A stretch of 64,000 nucleotides of DNA from Streptococcus infantis SK970 (lineage in GTDB: Bacteria; Bacillota; Bacilli; Lactobacillales; Streptococcaceae). The notes under the pieces are model-generated. The model was not told the origin of the DNA and did not search any database. It saw only the letters and a program-made list of their open reading frames with translations. Where the stretch lies: contig AFUT01000007.1 in the NCBI GenBank assembly GCA_000223255.2, positions 80,001 through 144,000 of the forward strand. Reading direction: 5' to 3'. The translations under genes were made by a program, and so were the position numbers. Positions 47,758 to 58,611 of the stretch are shown in pieces. The stretch's first letter is position 1; every line of letters starts with the position of its first letter.

Positions 47758-49094
47758 ATGGATATTAGACAAGTTACCGAAACTATTGCAATGATTGAGG
47801 AGCAGAATTTTGATATTCGTACCATTACCATGGGAATTTCTCTTCTTGATTGTATTGATCCGGATATTGATAGAGTTGCAGATAAAATATATGAAAAAGT
47901 TACGACTAAGGCGGCAAATTTAGTCGCTGTCGGTGATGAAATCGCTGCTGAGTTAGGTATACCTATTGTCAATAAACGTGTATCAGTAACACCGATTTCT
48001 CTAGTTGGTGCTGCTACAGATGCAAGGGACTATGTACCATTAGCCAAAGCTTTAGATAGAGCAGCAAAAGAAATTGGTGTTGATTTTATTGGTGGCTTTT
48101 CTGCCTTAGTTCAAAAAGGCTACCAAAAAGGAGATGAAATACTCATCAATTCGATTCCACGTGCTTTAGCTGAAACTGATAAAGTTTGCTCTTCAGTAAA
48201 TATTGGTTCAACCAAGTCAGGAATTAACATGACTGCTGTAGCTGATATGGGACGAATCATTAAGGAAACTGCTAGTCTTTCTGATATGGGTGCTGCTAAA
48301 CTAGTTATATTTGCCAACGCAGTTGAAGACAATCCTTTTATGGCCGGAGCCTTTCATGGAGTTGGCGAAGCTGATGTTATTATTAATGTTGGTGTGTCAG
48401 GTCCTGGTGTAGTTAAACGTGCCTTAGAAAAAGTTCGCGGCCAAAGCTTTGATGTAGTTGCTGAAACTGTTAAAAAGACAGCCTTCAAAATTACTCGGAT
48501 AGGCCAATTGGTTGGGCAGATGGCCAGTGAAAGACTAGGTGTTGATTTTGGGATTGTCGATCTGAGTTTGGCTCCAACTCCAGTAGTGGGTGATTCTGTA
48601 GCTCGGGTCCTGGAAGAAATGGGACTTGAAACAGTTGGGACTCATGGGACGACTGCCGCTTTAGCTCTTTTAAATGACCAAGTAAAAAAGGCGGAGTAAT
48701 GGCTTGCAACCAAGTCGGTGGTCTTTCAGGTGCTTTCATCCCAGTTTCAGAAGATGAGGGTATGATAGCAGCAGTGCAAAATGGTTCCCTAAATCTTGAA
48801 AAATTAGAAGCCATGACAGCTATCTGTTCAGTTGGGTTGGATATGATTGCCATTCCAGAAGATACCCCGGCAGAAACGATTGCGGCTATGATTGCGGATG
48901 AGGCAGCAATTGGTGTCATTAATATGAAAACCACAGCTGTCCGTATCATTCCAAAGGGTAAAAAAGGCGATATGATTGAGTTTGGTGGCTTGCTAGGAAC
49001 TGCCCCAGTTATGAAAGTCAATGGAGCTTCTTCGGCTGATTTCATTGCTCGTGGAGGACAGATTCCAGCTCCAATTCATAGTTTTAAAAATTAA
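47758..49094 (+). CDS. UPF0210 (DUF711/PFL_4669-like) protein (frameshifted)
   Basis: 445 residues after repair, normal length. It resembles pyruvate formate-lyase-fold proteins of unknown function ([36 protein letters not shown]). One A is missing at 48684-48689, so the frame ends at 48699 and resumes there; repair reads [14 protein letters not shown]. It is paired with the upstream ACT gene. The PFL-like fold suggests an enzyme, but no radical or catalytic residue can be assigned. Confidence 0.85.
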
Positions 49095-49109
49095 TAAAAA
49101 ATAAAATGA

Positions 49110-49142
49110 TTTAAGTTCAATTTAAGGATAGGTGTGTATACT
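49110..49142 (+). promoter_or_regulatory. CiaR box and -10 of a csRNA promoter
   Basis: TTTAAG-N5-TTTAAG (49110-49126), then exactly ten bases to TATACT (49137-49142). This is the spacing of CiaR-activated csRNA promoters. Confidence 0.85.
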
Positions 49143-49148
49143 CTAATC

Positions 49149-49244
49149 ATTAAATAAAGACCTCCTAACTTTATTTAATAGAAATCCTAAACTTTTTCAT
49201 AATAATCTCCTACAAAAGTCGCTCGTAAGAGTGGCTTTTGTTTT
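49149..49244 (+). ncRNA. CiaR-dependent small RNA (csRNA)
   Basis: About 96 bases. Hairpin 1 is taaataaag/ctttattta (49151-49159, 49169-49177) with anti-Shine-Dalgarno CCTCC in its loop; further CCT-rich unpaired stretches follow (aatcct, ctcct). The terminator is aaaagtcgctc/gagtggctttt with T run. These are the hallmarks of pneumococcal csRNAs, which bind ribosome sites of target mRNAs, including comC, and so damp competence and tune virulence-related genes. CiaRH responds to envelope stress and beta-lactams. Size and layout match; the exact csRNA number is not assignable here. Confidence 0.85.
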
Positions 49245-49344
49245 GTATTCTTTAAAAAACTAGTAAAATTTCATTGATTCTGGTCAAATTTTTTAAGAAT
49301 GGCTACCTTTTTCGAAGTCAAACCAGCCTAAAACCTTGCCATGA

Positions 49345-49372
49345 TTGGCTTTTTGAAAAATTATGGTATAAT
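49345..49372 (+). promoter_or_regulatory. Promoter of rnpA-yidC-jag
   Basis: TTGGCT (49345-49350), 16 bases, extended -10 TGGTATAAT (TATAAT at 49367-49372). It lies downstream of an ATG at 49341 that would extend rnpA, so that ATG is not used. Confidence 0.7.
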
Positions 49373-49403
49373 AGTAGTAGTTTTATTAGATGGAGTAGAA
49401 TTT

Positions 49404-49775
49404 TTGAGAAAAAGCTTTCGTGTAAAAAAAGAGAAAGATTTCGACGCCATATTTAAAAAGGGAGCAAGTGTAGCTAATCGAAAATTTGTGATTTATCGAT
49501 TAGAAAACAATGAAACACATTTTCGAGTAGGTTTATCAGTCAGTAAAAAATTAGGAAATGCTGTGACAAGAAACCAAATCAAGAGAAGAATCCGGCATGT
49601 TCTCATTCAAAATAGTAATCAACTTGTTGATAATGTCGATTTTGTTGTGATTGCTCGAAAAGGCGTTGAACTACTAGAATATGCAGAAATTGAAAAAAAC
49701 TTACTTCATGTTTTGAGATTAGCAAAGATTTACCAGGAAGGAAATAAGAGTGAAGAAGAAATTACAATTGACTAG
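49404..49775 (+). CDS. rnpA: Ribonuclease P protein component
   Basis: 123 residues from TTG 49404 ([20 protein letters not shown]), eight bases after GGAG. The basic RNR motif [18 protein letters not shown] binds the RNase P RNA, which matures tRNA 5' ends. The yidC start lies inside its end, as in many Firmicutes. Confidence 0.94.
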   Translation: MRKSFRVKKEKDFDAIFKKGASVANRKFVIYRLENNETHFRVGLSVSKKLGNAVTRNQIKRRIRHVLIQNSNQLVDNVDFVVIARKGVELLEYAEIEKNLLHVLRLAKIYQEGNKSEEEITID

Positions 49776-50565
49776 TTTGTTAGGTTTGTCCTTGTTGGTA
49801 ATGACTGCTTGTGCAACTAGTGAAGTGTCTGCAGATTCTGCAGACTTTTGGAGTAAACTTGTTTATTTTTTTGCTGAAACTATTCGATTTTTGTCATTTG
49901 ATGTCAGCATTGGTTTAGGGATTATTCTGTTCACAGTTTTGATTAGAACAATACTGTTACCAGTCTTTCAAACACAAATGGTGGCTTCCAGAAAAATGCA
50001 AGAGGCGCAACCTCTTATCAAAGAATTGCGCGAACGTTATCCAGGTCGCGACATGGAAAGTCGTACTAAGCTAGATCAGGAAACACGTAAATTATTTAAA
50101 GAATTAGGCATTAAGCAATCCGCATCCTTCTGGCCGCTTTTGATTCAAATGCCAATTCTATTGGCTCTTTTCCAAGCTTTATCAAACGTAGATTTTTTGA
50201 AAACAGGCCACTTTTTATGGTTCAATCTAGGTGGAGCTGATACCACTTTCGTACTACCTATTTTAGCTGCCCTATTCACCTTCCTCAGTAGCTGGCTTTC
50301 AAATAAAGCTTTGCCTGAGAAAAATGGTGCAATGACAGGTATGATGTATGGGATGCCTGTTATAATCTTCTTTTTTGCAATATCTGCTCCAAGTGGTGTC
50401 GCTCTTTACTGGGCGGTTTCAAATGCTTATCAAGTATTGCAAACATACCTTTTGAACAACCCCTTCAAGATCATTGCAGAGCGTGAAGCAGATGTGCAAG
50501 CTAAGAAGGATTTAGAAGTTAAGAAAAGAAAAGCTCTAAAGAAAGCACAGAAAAAGAAAAAGTAA
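49750..50565 (+). CDS. yidC: Membrane protein insertase YidC (lipoprotein form)
   Basis: 271 residues, GTG start overlapping rnpA. The signal peptide ends in the lipobox VMTAC, and five membrane helices include the central [18 protein letters not shown] groove helix. A long basic C-terminal tail ([15 protein letters not shown]) binds ribosomes. It inserts proteins into the membrane with or without SecYEG. Streptococci have a second copy elsewhere. Confidence 0.95.
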   Translation: MKKKLQLTSLLGLSLLVMTACATSEVSADSADFWSKLVYFFAETIRFLSFDVSIGLGIILFTVLIRTILLPVFQTQMVASRKMQEAQPLIKELRERYPGRDMESRTKLDQETRKLFKELGIKQSASFWPLLIQMPILLALFQALSNVDFLKTGHFLWFNLGGADTTFVLPILAALFTFLSSWLSNKALPEKNGAMTGMMYGMPVIIFFFAISAPSGVALYWAVSNAYQVLQTYLLNNPFKIIAEREADVQAKKDLEVKKRKALKKAQKKKK

Positions 50566-50579
50566 GGAGAAATCTGATA

Positions 50580-51536
50580 ATGGTATTATTTACAGGTTCA
50601 ACAGTAGAAGAAGCAATCCAAAAGGGATTGAATGAATTAAATATTCCGAGAATGAAAGCTCATATCAAAGTTGTTTCGAGAGAGAAAAAGGGATTTTTTG
50701 GACTTTTTGGTACAAAACAAGCTCAAGTTGATATCGAAGCAATCAGTGAGACAACCGTTGTAAAAGCAAATCAGCAAGCGATCAAAGGTGTTCCAAAAGA
50801 AATTAATGATCAAAACGATCCAGTTAAAACAGTCAGTGAAGCAACAGTCGATTTGGGACATGTAGTTGCAGCCATCAAGAAGATTGAAGAAGAAGGCCAA
50901 GAAATTTCTGAAGAAGTCAAGGCTGAAATTCTGAAAAATGATAAAGAAGCAAGTACGATTTTAGAAGAAACAGGCCATATTGCTGTTTTAAAAGAGTTGG
51001 AACCTGAGGCAACTCAAGAAAATGCTGACGAAGAGCAAAGTAGCGATTTAGAAAATCTTGGTTTGAAAGTTGAGCCGACTTATGACACTGAAAAGGTTGT
51101 TGAAGAAGTAACCAATTATGTTCAAGCGATTATCGATGATATGGATGTTGAGGGAACTATTTCTAGCACCTCTAACCGTCGCTCTATCAACATGCAGATT
51201 GATACGAATGAGCCAGGTCGTATTATCGGTTACCACGGTAAGGTTTTGAAATCTCTTCAACTTTTAGCACAAAATTACCTCTACAATCGTTATTCAAAAA
51301 CCTTCTACATTACTATCAACGTTAATGATTATGTAGAACATCGTGCAGAAGTCTTGCAGAGTTATGCGCAAAAATTAGCGACACGTGTTTTGGAAGAAGG
51401 CCGTAGTCAGATGACAGATCCAATGTCAAGCAGCGAGCGTAAAATTATCCATCGTATCATCTCACGAATGGAAGGTGTAACCAGCTATTCTGAAGGTGAC
51501 GAACCAAATCGTTACGTTGTAGTTGACACAGAATAA
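50580..51536 (+). CDS. khpB: RNA-binding protein Jag/KhpB
   Basis: 318 residues. An N-terminal Jag domain (VLFTGSTVEEAIQKGLNELN) and an acidic linker lead to a KH domain (GRIIGYHGKVLKSLQLL) and an R3H domain (RKIIHRIISRMEGVTSYSEG). Pneumococcal KhpB pairs with KhpA to bind RNA and affect cell elongation. The gene order rnpA-yidC-jag is conserved. Confidence 0.94.
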   Translation: MVLFTGSTVEEAIQKGLNELNIPRMKAHIKVVSREKKGFFGLFGTKQAQVDIEAISETTVVKANQQAIKGVPKEINDQNDPVKTVSEATVDLGHVVAAIKKIEEEGQEISEEVKAEILKNDKEASTILEETGHIAVLKELEPEATQENADEEQSSDLENLGLKVEPTYDTEKVVEEVTNYVQAIIDDMDVEGTISSTSNRRSINMQIDTNEPGRIIGYHGKVLKSLQLLAQNYLYNRYSKTFYITINVNDYVEHRAEVLQSYAQKLATRVLEEGRSQMTDPMSSSERKIIHRIISRMEGVTSYSEGDEPNRYVVVDTE

Positions 51537-51544
51537 AAATGAAA

Positions 51545-51568
51545 AATCAGGGATAACCTGATTTTTTC
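51545..51568 (+). terminator. Terminator after jag
   Basis: Stem aatcagg/cctgatt and T run. Confidence 0.92.
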
Positions 51569-51587
51569 TAACTAAAGAAGGAATCAA

Positions 51588-52208
51588 ATGAAAGAAATCA
51601 AAGACTATCTTGCTTATCAAGGAGAACAGTACCGGAATCCTGACAAAGCAGGAGCTGAAAAGGATAAAATGCTAGATTTGCGTCAAAAAGGGCAGGGAGC
51701 ACGAAAGTCATTTACTTACCTAGCTGAATGTTTTCAAGCTAGGAATACCGATTGGAATTTACACCCAACCAGTCAATGGATGAATCAAGCGCAGAGATTA
51801 CGACCACATTTCTGGGTTTATTTACAGAGAGAGGGGTATGTAGCAGAGCCCATGATGGCTCTTCGTTTGTATGGAAATCCGAATAATTGGGGGATCTCTA
51901 TGGAAGTCAGCTTTATAGAGAGAAAGAAAGATGAGACTACCTTGTCAAAACAGGCTAAAATCTTGGATATCCCAGTGGTTGATGGAATCTATTATTGGGT
52001 TCAGAAAAACGATGAAAGCTATAGAGTACAAGCTACTGAAGAGAACAGAAAACTTTTAAGACAACAATTATCCAATCAGGAGATTCGTAAGGTTTTAGTA
52101 AAAGTTGATATTCCAGTAGCCGATGAAGATGCCCTAGATAAGGTTCTAGATGGACTTGATAGAGGTTTTGAAAAATTATTACCTTACTATCAAGCTACTA
52201 GGAATTAG
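51588..52208 (+). CDS. Hypothetical protein, HI_0552-like
   Basis: 206 residues, cytoplasmic, charged, beginning MKEIKDYLAYQGEQYRNPDK. It resembles the HI_0552 family found widely in streptococci and Haemophilus, with no known role. A tryptophan-rich middle (NPNNWGISMEVSF, YYWVQKN) suggests a binding fold. It is a single gene between the jag terminator and tkt. Confidence 0.6.
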   Translation: MKEIKDYLAYQGEQYRNPDKAGAEKDKMLDLRQKGQGARKSFTYLAECFQARNTDWNLHPTSQWMNQAQRLRPHFWVYLQREGYVAEPMMALRLYGNPNNWGISMEVSFIERKKDETTLSKQAKILDIPVVDGIYYWVQKNDESYRVQATEENRKLLRQQLSNQEIRKVLVKVDIPVADEDALDKVLDGLDRGFEKLLPYYQATRN

Positions 52209-52293
52209 TATAATCGGCTGAGTCATTTTATAGTAAATTGTTTTATTGCTATTCTAGGTATTTTTTCATATAATAGTAAAATAGGATGAGTGG

Positions 52294-52299
52294 TATACT
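52294..52299 (+). promoter_or_regulatory. -10 (TATACT) of the tkt promoter
   Basis: TGGTATACT extended -10, 28 bases before the tkt start. Confidence 0.5.
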
Positions 52300-52326
52300 T
52301 ATCACCTCAAAGAGAAAGGAAATTCT

Positions 52327-54303
52327 ATGTCAAATCTATCTGTTAATGCGATTCGTTTTCTAGGTATTGACGCTATCAATAAAGCGAACTCAGGTCACCC
52401 AGGAGTGGTTATGGGAGCTGCACCGATGGCTTACAGCCTTTTCACTAAAGAACTTCGTATCAATCCAGCTCAACCAAACTGGATCAACCGTGACCGCTTT
52501 ATTCTTTCAGCAGGCCATGGATCAATGCTTCTCTATGCCCTTCTTCACCTTTCTGGGTTTGAAGATGTGAGCATGGATGAGGTGAAGAGCTTCCGTCAAT
52601 GGGGTTCTAAAACTCCAGGTCACCCAGAATTTGGTCATACAGCAGGGGTTGATGCAACAACAGGTCCTCTAGGACAAGGGATTGCGACTGCGACAGGCTT
52701 TGCACAAGCAGAACGTTTCCTTGCAGCTAAGTACAACCGCGAAGGTTATAACATCTTTGATCACTACACATATGTTATCTGTGGAGATGGTGACTTAATG
52801 GAAGGTGTCTCAAGCGAAGCTGCTTCTTATGCAGGCTTGCAAAAACTTGACAAGTTGGTTGTTCTTTATGATTCAAACGATATCAACTTGGATGGTGAGA
52901 CAAAAGATTCATTCACAGAAAGTGTTCGTGATCGTTACAATACCTACGGTTGGCATACAGCCTTGGTTGAAGATGGGACAGACTTAGAAGCTATTCATGC
53001 TGCTATTGAAGAAGCTAAGGCTTCAGGAAAACCATCTTTAATCGAAGTGAAAACAGTTATTGGTTATGGTTCTCCAAACAAACAAGGGACTAATGCTGTA
53101 CACGGCGCTCCTCTTGGAGCGGATGAAACTGCAGCAACTCGTCAAGCACTTGGTTGGGACTACGAACCGTTTGAAATCCCAGCAGAAGTTTATGCTGATT
53201 TCAAAGAAAATGTTGCAGACCGTGGTGCATCAGTTTATGAAGCATGGACAAAACTAGTTGCAGCTTATAAAGAAGCTCACCCAGAATTGGCTGCAGAAGT
53301 GGAAGCTATCATCGAAGGACGCGATCCAGTTGAATTGACTCCAGAAGACTTCCCAGCTTTAGAAAATGGCTTCTCTCAAGCAACTCGTAACTCAAGTCAG
53401 GATGCCTTGAATGTAGTGGCTGCTAAATTGCCTACCTTCCTTGGTGGATCAGCTGACCTTGCTCATTCAAATATGACTTACATCAAAACTGACGGACTTC
53501 AGGACGATGCAAATCGCTTAAATCGTAACATCCAGTTTGGTGTTCGTGAATTTGCAATGGGTACAGTTTTGAACGGAATGGCTCTTCACGGTGGACTTCG
53601 AGTTTACGGTGGAACTTTCTTCGTATTCTCAGACTATCTTAAAGCAGCAGTTCGTTTATCAGCTCTACAAGGTCTTCCTGTAACCTATGTCTTTACTCAC
53701 GATTCAATCGCAGTTGGTGAAGATGGACCAACTCATGAACCGATTGAGCACTTGGCAGGACTTCGCGCGATTCCAAACCTTAATGTTTTCCGTCCAGCAG
53801 ATGCGCGTGAAACTCAAGCAGCTTGGTACCTTGCAGTGAAGAGTGAGAAAACACCAACTGCCCTTGTTTTGACTCGTCAAAACTTGACTGTTGAGGAAGG
53901 AACAGACTTTGATAAGGTTGCGAAAGGTGCTTATGTTGTCTATGAAAATGCAGCAGACTTTGACACGATTTTGATTGCGACTGGTTCAGAGGTTAATCTG
54001 GCTGTTGCAGCTGCGAAGGAATTAGCAAGTCAAGGTGGAAAAGTTCGCGTAGTCAGCATGCCATCTACAGATGTATTTGATGCACAAGATGTAGCCTACA
54101 AAGAAGAAATCTTACCAAATGCAGTTCGTCGCCGTGTGGCTGTTGAAATGGGAGCGACTCAAAACTGGTATAAATACGTTGGTCTTGATGGAGCAGTTCT
54201 CGGTATTGATACCTTTGGAGCATCTGCCCCAGCTTCAAAAGTGTTGGCAGAGTATGGATTTACAGTTGAAAACTTAGTAGAACTTGTAAACAACTTGAAA
54301 TAA
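52327..54303 (+). CDS. tkt: Transketolase
   Basis: 658 residues. Moves two-carbon units in the pentose phosphate pathway, linking it to glycolysis via GAP and fructose-6-phosphate. The thiamine diphosphate motif [20 protein letters not shown] with distal N (DSNDI) is complete, and the middle TPP/pyrimidine and C-terminal domains are intact ([20 protein letters not shown]). It is a single-gene unit with a terminator. Confidence 0.97.
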   Translation: MSNLSVNAIRFLGIDAINKANSGHPGVVMGAAPMAYSLFTKELRINPAQPNWINRDRFILSAGHGSMLLYALLHLSGFEDVSMDEVKSFRQWGSKTPGHPEFGHTAGVDATTGPLGQGIATATGFAQAERFLAAKYNREGYNIFDHYTYVICGDGDLMEGVSSEAASYAGLQKLDKLVVLYDSNDINLDGETKDSFTESVRDRYNTYGWHTALVEDGTDLEAIHAAIEEAKASGKPSLIEVKTVIGYGSPNKQGTNAVHGAPLGADETAATRQALGWDYEPFEIPAEVYADFKENVADRGASVYEAWTKLVAAYKEAHPELAAEVEAIIEGRDPVELTPEDFPALENGFSQATRNSSQDALNVVAAKLPTFLGGSADLAHSNMTYIKTDGLQDDANRLNRNIQFGVREFAMGTVLNGMALHGGLRVYGGTFFVFSDYLKAAVRLSALQGLPVTYVFTHDSIAVGEDGPTHEPIEHLAGLRAIPNLNVFRPADARETQAAWYLAVKSEKTPTALVLTRQNLTVEEGTDFDKVAKGAYVVYENAADFDTILIATGSEVNLAVAAAKELASQGGKVRVVSMPSTDVFDAQDVAYKEEILPNAVRRRVAVEMGATQNWYKYVGLDGAVLGIDTFGASAPASKVLAEYGFTVENLVELVNNLK

Positions 54304-54306
54304 GAA

Positions 54307-54332
54307 AAATCAGAGCTTTGCTCTGGTTTTTT
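54307..54332 (+). terminator. Terminator after tkt
   Basis: Stem cagagc/gctctg with three-base loop and T run. Confidence 0.92.
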
Positions 54333-54418
54333 ATTGACCTAAAACTAAGGTGCAATCTTGTAAAAAATAGTGAAATTTGATATAGTAGTTTTATCTGAAT
54401 TACAAAGGAGAAAATACA

Positions 54419-54739
54419 ATGAATGCAAATTTAACATTTGTGATTATGCTTGTAGGAATGTTTGCCTTGATGTTCTTCATGCAACGTTCTCAAAAGAAAC
54501 AAGCTGAAAAACGCATGGAGAGTCTCAATAAACTTCAAAAAGGCTATGAAGTCATTACTATCGGCGGTCTCTACGGTACAGTCGACGAAGTTGATACCGA
54601 AAACAGAACGATCGTACTTGATGTAGACGGAGTTTACTTGACTTTTGAACTTGGAGCTATCAAATCTGTCTTGCCGCTTAAAGAGGCTGTTACATCAGAA
54701 GGTACAGTTGTCGATGGTGAAAGCGCGATTGAAGAATAA
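54419..54739 (+). CDS. yajC: Preprotein translocase subunit YajC
   Basis: 106 residues. One N-terminal membrane helix (about 5-22) and a cytoplasmic domain (GYEVITIGGLYGTVDEVDTE) define YajC, an auxiliary of SecDF-YajC. Streptococci lack SecDF in some species, so its role there is unclear. RBS aaaggag. Confidence 0.93.
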   Translation: MNANLTFVIMLVGMFALMFFMQRSQKKQAEKRMESLNKLQKGYEVITIGGLYGTVDEVDTENRTIVLDVDGVYLTFELGAIKSVLPLKEAVTSEGTVVDGESAIEE

Positions 54740-54742
54740 AAC

Positions 54743-54766
54743 GGGGTGGATCTCATACCCCTTTTT
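54743..54766 (+). terminator. Terminator after yajC
   Basis: ggggt/acccc stem and five T. Confidence 0.8.
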
Positions 54767-54787
54767 CTATGAATATGGGTAACAATG

Positions 54788-55225
54788 ATGAAAAAAGTTG
54801 TCTTTGTCTGTCTTGGCAATATTTGTCGTAGTCCTATGGCGGAATTTGTAATGAAATCCCTGACCGATAAATATGAGATTCAAAGTCGTGCGACTTCTTC
54901 CTGGGAACACGGTAATCCAATCCACAAAGGGACGCAAGGCATCTTTCGAAGTCATGACGTTCCTTATGATACTTCGAAAACTTCCCAACAAATTTCTAAA
55001 AAAGATTTTGAGTATTTTGACTATATCATTGGTATGGACGAATCGAATCTCCTTGACCTGACTCGAATGTGTCCTCAAGATCAACTATACAAGCTAGAAG
55101 CATTTGCTTCTGAGGGTGTTCCTGATCCATGGTATACAGGTGATTTTGATGAAACTTACGATCGAGTTTTAACTGGTTGCCAAGCTTGGCTAACACGTTT
55201 AGAAAATGAGGCAAAAAATGGATAA
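54788..55225 (+). CDS. Low-molecular-weight protein tyrosine phosphatase
   Basis: 145 residues from ATG 54788 (an ATG at 54785 is equally possible). The catalytic loop CLGNICRSP (CX5R with Cys nucleophile) and the general-acid loop PDPWYTGDFDETYD are complete. It removes phosphate from tyrosine or arginine on proteins; in pneumococci relatives touch capsule or sugar regulation. It overlaps the start of the MORN gene by eight bases. Confidence 0.92.
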   Translation: MKKVVFVCLGNICRSPMAEFVMKSLTDKYEIQSRATSSWEHGNPIHKGTQGIFRSHDVPYDTSKTSQQISKKDFEYFDYIIGMDESNLLDLTRMCPQDQLYKLEAFASEGVPDPWYTGDFDETYDRVLTGCQAWLTRLENEAKNG

Positions 55226-55631
55226 TTTAAAGAAACTCTATGATAAATACAGTGTCTATATAACGCGTCCTCGTTTAGAAATTGCAACGGTAGTAGTCAT
55301 AGCTTTTTGTGCTATATTTGTATTTGTAGGAAATACGCCAAAACAAGGAGTCTTAAAACTGGACGGTGACTCAATTGTATACGATGGGAGCATCGTCCGC
55401 GGGAAGATGAACGGACAAGGAACAATGACCTTCCCAAATGGCGACACTTATACAGGTGAATTTAAAAATGGAGCATTTAACGGTAAAGGAACCTACCAAG
55501 CTAAAGAAGGCTGGGTTTATGAAGGGGACTTTGTTAATGGTCAAGCTGAAGGAAAAGGAAAACTGACTACCGAGCAAGAAGTTGTCTATGAAGGCAACTT
55601 TAAACAAGGACTCTTCCAACAAGCACAATAA
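55218..55631 (+). CDS. MORN repeat membrane protein
   Basis: 137 residues from ATG 55218, six bases after GAGG; it overlaps the phosphatase gene by eight bases. One membrane helix near 22-42 (EIATVVVIAFCAIFVFVG) precedes at least four MORN repeats (GQGTMTFPNGDTYTGEFKNG and similar) facing outward or inward. MORN repeats bind phospholipid or act as scaffolds; function here is unknown. Confidence 0.85.
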   Translation: MDNLKKLYDKYSVYITRPRLEIATVVVIAFCAIFVFVGNTPKQGVLKLDGDSIVYDGSIVRGKMNGQGTMTFPNGDTYTGEFKNGAFNGKGTYQAKEGWVYEGDFVNGQAEGKGKLTTEQEVVYEGNFKQGLFQQAQ

Positions 55632-55655
55632 CCTCCTGATAAGGAGGTCTTTTAT
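55631..55655 (+). terminator. Terminator after the MORN gene
   Basis: acctcct/aggaggt stem with gata loop, then ttttat. Confidence 0.85.
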
Positions 55656-55665
55656 CAGGGCAAAA

Positions 55666-55884
55666 AGAAAGCGCTTCCTTGATTTTTATATTAAAAATAC
55701 CATAAAAAAGTTTGTGAAATAAAATAATTTCAATAATATTTTCACAAAGTTTGATAAAAGAGTGCATAAAAACAAGAGTTTGATAAAAAGTTCACAATGA
55801 AATGAAAATTCTTTGTGAAATATCTATGAAACTGTTTACAAAGTATAAAAAAGAGTTATAATAAACTTGTGAAAAATTTAACAA
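55666..55884 (+). promoter_or_regulatory. adhE control region: Rex half-sites, promoter and cre-like site
   Basis: 266-base region. Promoter: TTTACA (55835-55840), 16 bases, TATAAT (55857-55862). Rex half-sites TTGTGAA/TTCACAA occur at 55712, 55741, 55791, 55813 and 55867; the last is a near-complete operator TTGTGAAAAATTTAACAA (55867-55884) just after the -10. The first two face each other in a nine-base inverted repeat. AGAAAGCGCTTCCT at 55666-55679 resembles a cre (11 of 14). AdhE would be repressed when NADH is low. Confidence 0.7.
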
Positions 55885-55918
55885 ATGGTTTTAACCCTTG
55901 ATGGCTATGGAGGAAAAT

Positions 55919-58569
55919 ATGGCTGATAAAATAAATGTGACACCTGAAGAAAAGAAACTTGCTGCTGAAAAGCATGTAGATGGATTAGTACAAAAAGCTT
56001 TGGTTGCGCTTGAAGAAATGCGCAAATTGAATCAAGAGCAAGTTGACTATATCGTGGCAAAAGCATCTGTTGCTGCCCTTGATGCGCATGGAATTCTTGC
56101 TCAACACGCAGTTGAAGAAACTGGACGTGGGGTATTCGAAGATAAGGCGACAAAAAACCTATTTGCCTGTGAACACGTTGTAAACAATATGCGTGGTGTT
56201 AAAACAGTTGGAGTTATTGAAGATGATCCAATTACAGGTTTGACTAAAATTGCTGAACCTGTAGGTGTAATCTGTGGTGTTACTCCAACAACAAACCCAA
56301 CTTCAACAGCTATTTTCAAATCATTGATTGCTTTAAAAACACGTAACCCAATTGTTTTCGCTTTCCACCCATCAGCACAAGAATCATCAGCTCACGCAGC
56401 ACAAATCGTTCGTGATGCAGCAATTGCAGCTGGTGCTCCCGAAAACTGTGTTCAATGGATTACTGAACCATCAATGGAAGCAACTGGAGCACTTATGAAC
56501 CACGAAGGAGTTGCAACTATCCTTGCAACAGGTGGTAATGCCATGGTTAAAGCTGCATACTCATGTGGTAAACCAGCTCTTGGTGTAGGTGCCGGAAACG
56601 TTCCTGCCTATGTTGAAAAATCAGCTGACCTCCGTCAAGCTGCTCATGACATTGTTATGTCTAAATCATTCGATAACGGTATGGTCTGTGCGTCAGAGCA
56701 AGCAGTTATCATTGATAAAGAAGTTTATGATGAATTTGTTGCAGAATTCAAATCTTACCACACTTACTTTGTTAACAAAAAGAAAAAGCTCTCTTGGAAC
56801 AATTCTGCTTTGGCGCTAAAGCAAACAGCAAGAACTGTGCTGGAGCAAAATTGAATGCTGACATCGTTGGTAAACCAGCAACATGGATTGCTGAACAAGC
56901 TGGATTCTCTGTTCCAGAAGGAACAAATATCTTGGCTGCAGAATGTGCAGAAGTAGGCCCAAAAGAACCATTAACTCGTGAAAAATTGTCACCAGTAATC
57001 GCTGTCCTAAAAGCTGAAGATACTGAAGATGGACTTAAAAAAGCTCGTCAAATGGTTGAGTTCAACGGGCTTGGTCACTCAGCAGCTATCCATACAAAAG
57101 ACGAAGAACTTGCTAAACGCTTTGGTACAGAAATCAAAGCAATGCGTATTATCTGGAACTCGCCATCAACTTTTGGTGGTATCGGTGATGTTTACAATGC
57201 CTTCATTCCATCATTGACACTTGGATGTGGTTCATACGGACACAACTCGGTCGGTGATAATGTGAGTGCAATCAACCTTCTAAACATCAAGAAAGTAGGG
57301 AAACGTAGAAATAATATGCAATGGTTTAAAGTTCCTTCAAAAATTTACTTCGAACGCAATTCTATCCAATACCTTCAAACATGTGAAGATATTGAACGCG
57401 TTATGATTGTTACAGATAAATCTATCGAAAAACTCGGTTTCGTTCAACGTATTATCGACCAATTGAACAAACGTAGCAACCGTGTAACTGTACAAGTCTT
57501 CTCAGATGTTGAACCAGATCCAGATATCACAACCGTAGAACGTGGTACTGAAGTTATGAGAGCATTTGAACCAGATACAATCATTGCTCTTGGTGGTGGT
57601 TCTCCAATGGATGCGGCTAAAGTTATGTGGCTTTTCTACGAACAACCAGAAGTCGACTTCCGTGACTTGGTTCAAAAATTCATGGATATCCGTAAACGTG
57701 CCTTCCGCTTCCCATCACTTGGTAAGAAAGCGAAGTACATTGGTATTCCAACAACTTCAGGTACAGGATCAGAAGTAACACCATTTGCCGTTATCTCTGA
57801 TAAGAAAAACAACCGTAAATATCCATTGGCTGACTACTCATTGACACCAACTATTGCGATTGTTGACCCTGCTTTGGTTGAATCAGTTCCTGATTTCATC
57901 GCAGCTGATACAGGTATGGACGTGTTGACTCACGCAACTGAAGCTTACACTTCAAACTTTGCTAACGATTATACAGATGGTATCGCGCTTCAAACAATCA
58001 AGCTTGTTTTCGAATGGTTAGAAAAATCAGTTAAAACAGCTGATCCAGAAGCTCGCGAAAAAATGCACAATGCATCTACAATGGCTGGTATGGCCTTCGC
58101 CAATGCCTTCCTTGGTATGAGTCACTCAATGGCCCACAAGATTGGTGCTGTTCACCATACTGTTCACGGACGTACAAATGCAATCTTGCTTCCATACGTT
58201 ATCCGCTACAACGGTACTCGCCCATCTAAGACTACTACATGGCCTAAATACAACTACTGGAAAGCTGACGAAAAATTCCAAGATATTGCTAGAATGCTTG
58301 GCTTGCCTCACTCAACTCCAGGAGAAGCAGTTGAAGCTTATGCCAAAGCGGTTTACGATCTTGGTGTTGCAGTAGGTATCAAGATGAACTTCAAGGATCA
58401 AGGAATTGATGAAAAAGCTTGGAAAGATAGCTTGCATGAAATTGCTTTGCTTGCATATGAAGACCAATGTTCACCTGCAAACCCACGCTTACCAATGGTA
58501 GCTGACATGGAAGAAATCATGGCAGATGCTTACTATGGTTATGCAGAACGTCCAGGACGTCGTAAATAA
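55919..58569 (+). CDS. adhE: Bifunctional aldehyde-alcohol dehydrogenase AdhE (frameshifted)
   Basis: 883 residues after repair, normal length. The N-terminal domain (about 20-440) is a CoA-acylating acetaldehyde dehydrogenase with catalytic Cys in NGMVCASEQA; the C-terminal domain (about 455-880) is an iron alcohol dehydrogenase with ligands in DTGMDVLTHATEAY and GMSHSMAHKIGAVHHTVHG. Together they turn acetyl-CoA into ethanol and recycle NADH; the enzyme forms spirosomes. One A is missing near 56776-56787 (NKKEKALLEQFCFGAKANSK after repair). Start is ATG 55919, five bases after ggagg. Confidence 0.96.
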
Positions 58570-58583
58570 TCGTTTATCAGCCT

Positions 58584-58611
58584 AGGGGCAGGAGAAATCC
58601 TGCCTCTTTTT
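58584..58611 (+). terminator. Terminator after adhE
   Basis: Stem aggggcagga/tcctgcctct and T run. Confidence 0.92.

Noticed and set aside
49341..49403. ATG 49341 as start of rnpA
   Set aside because: It lies in the -35 region; the TTG at 49404 has a well-spaced GGAG and gives the normal length.
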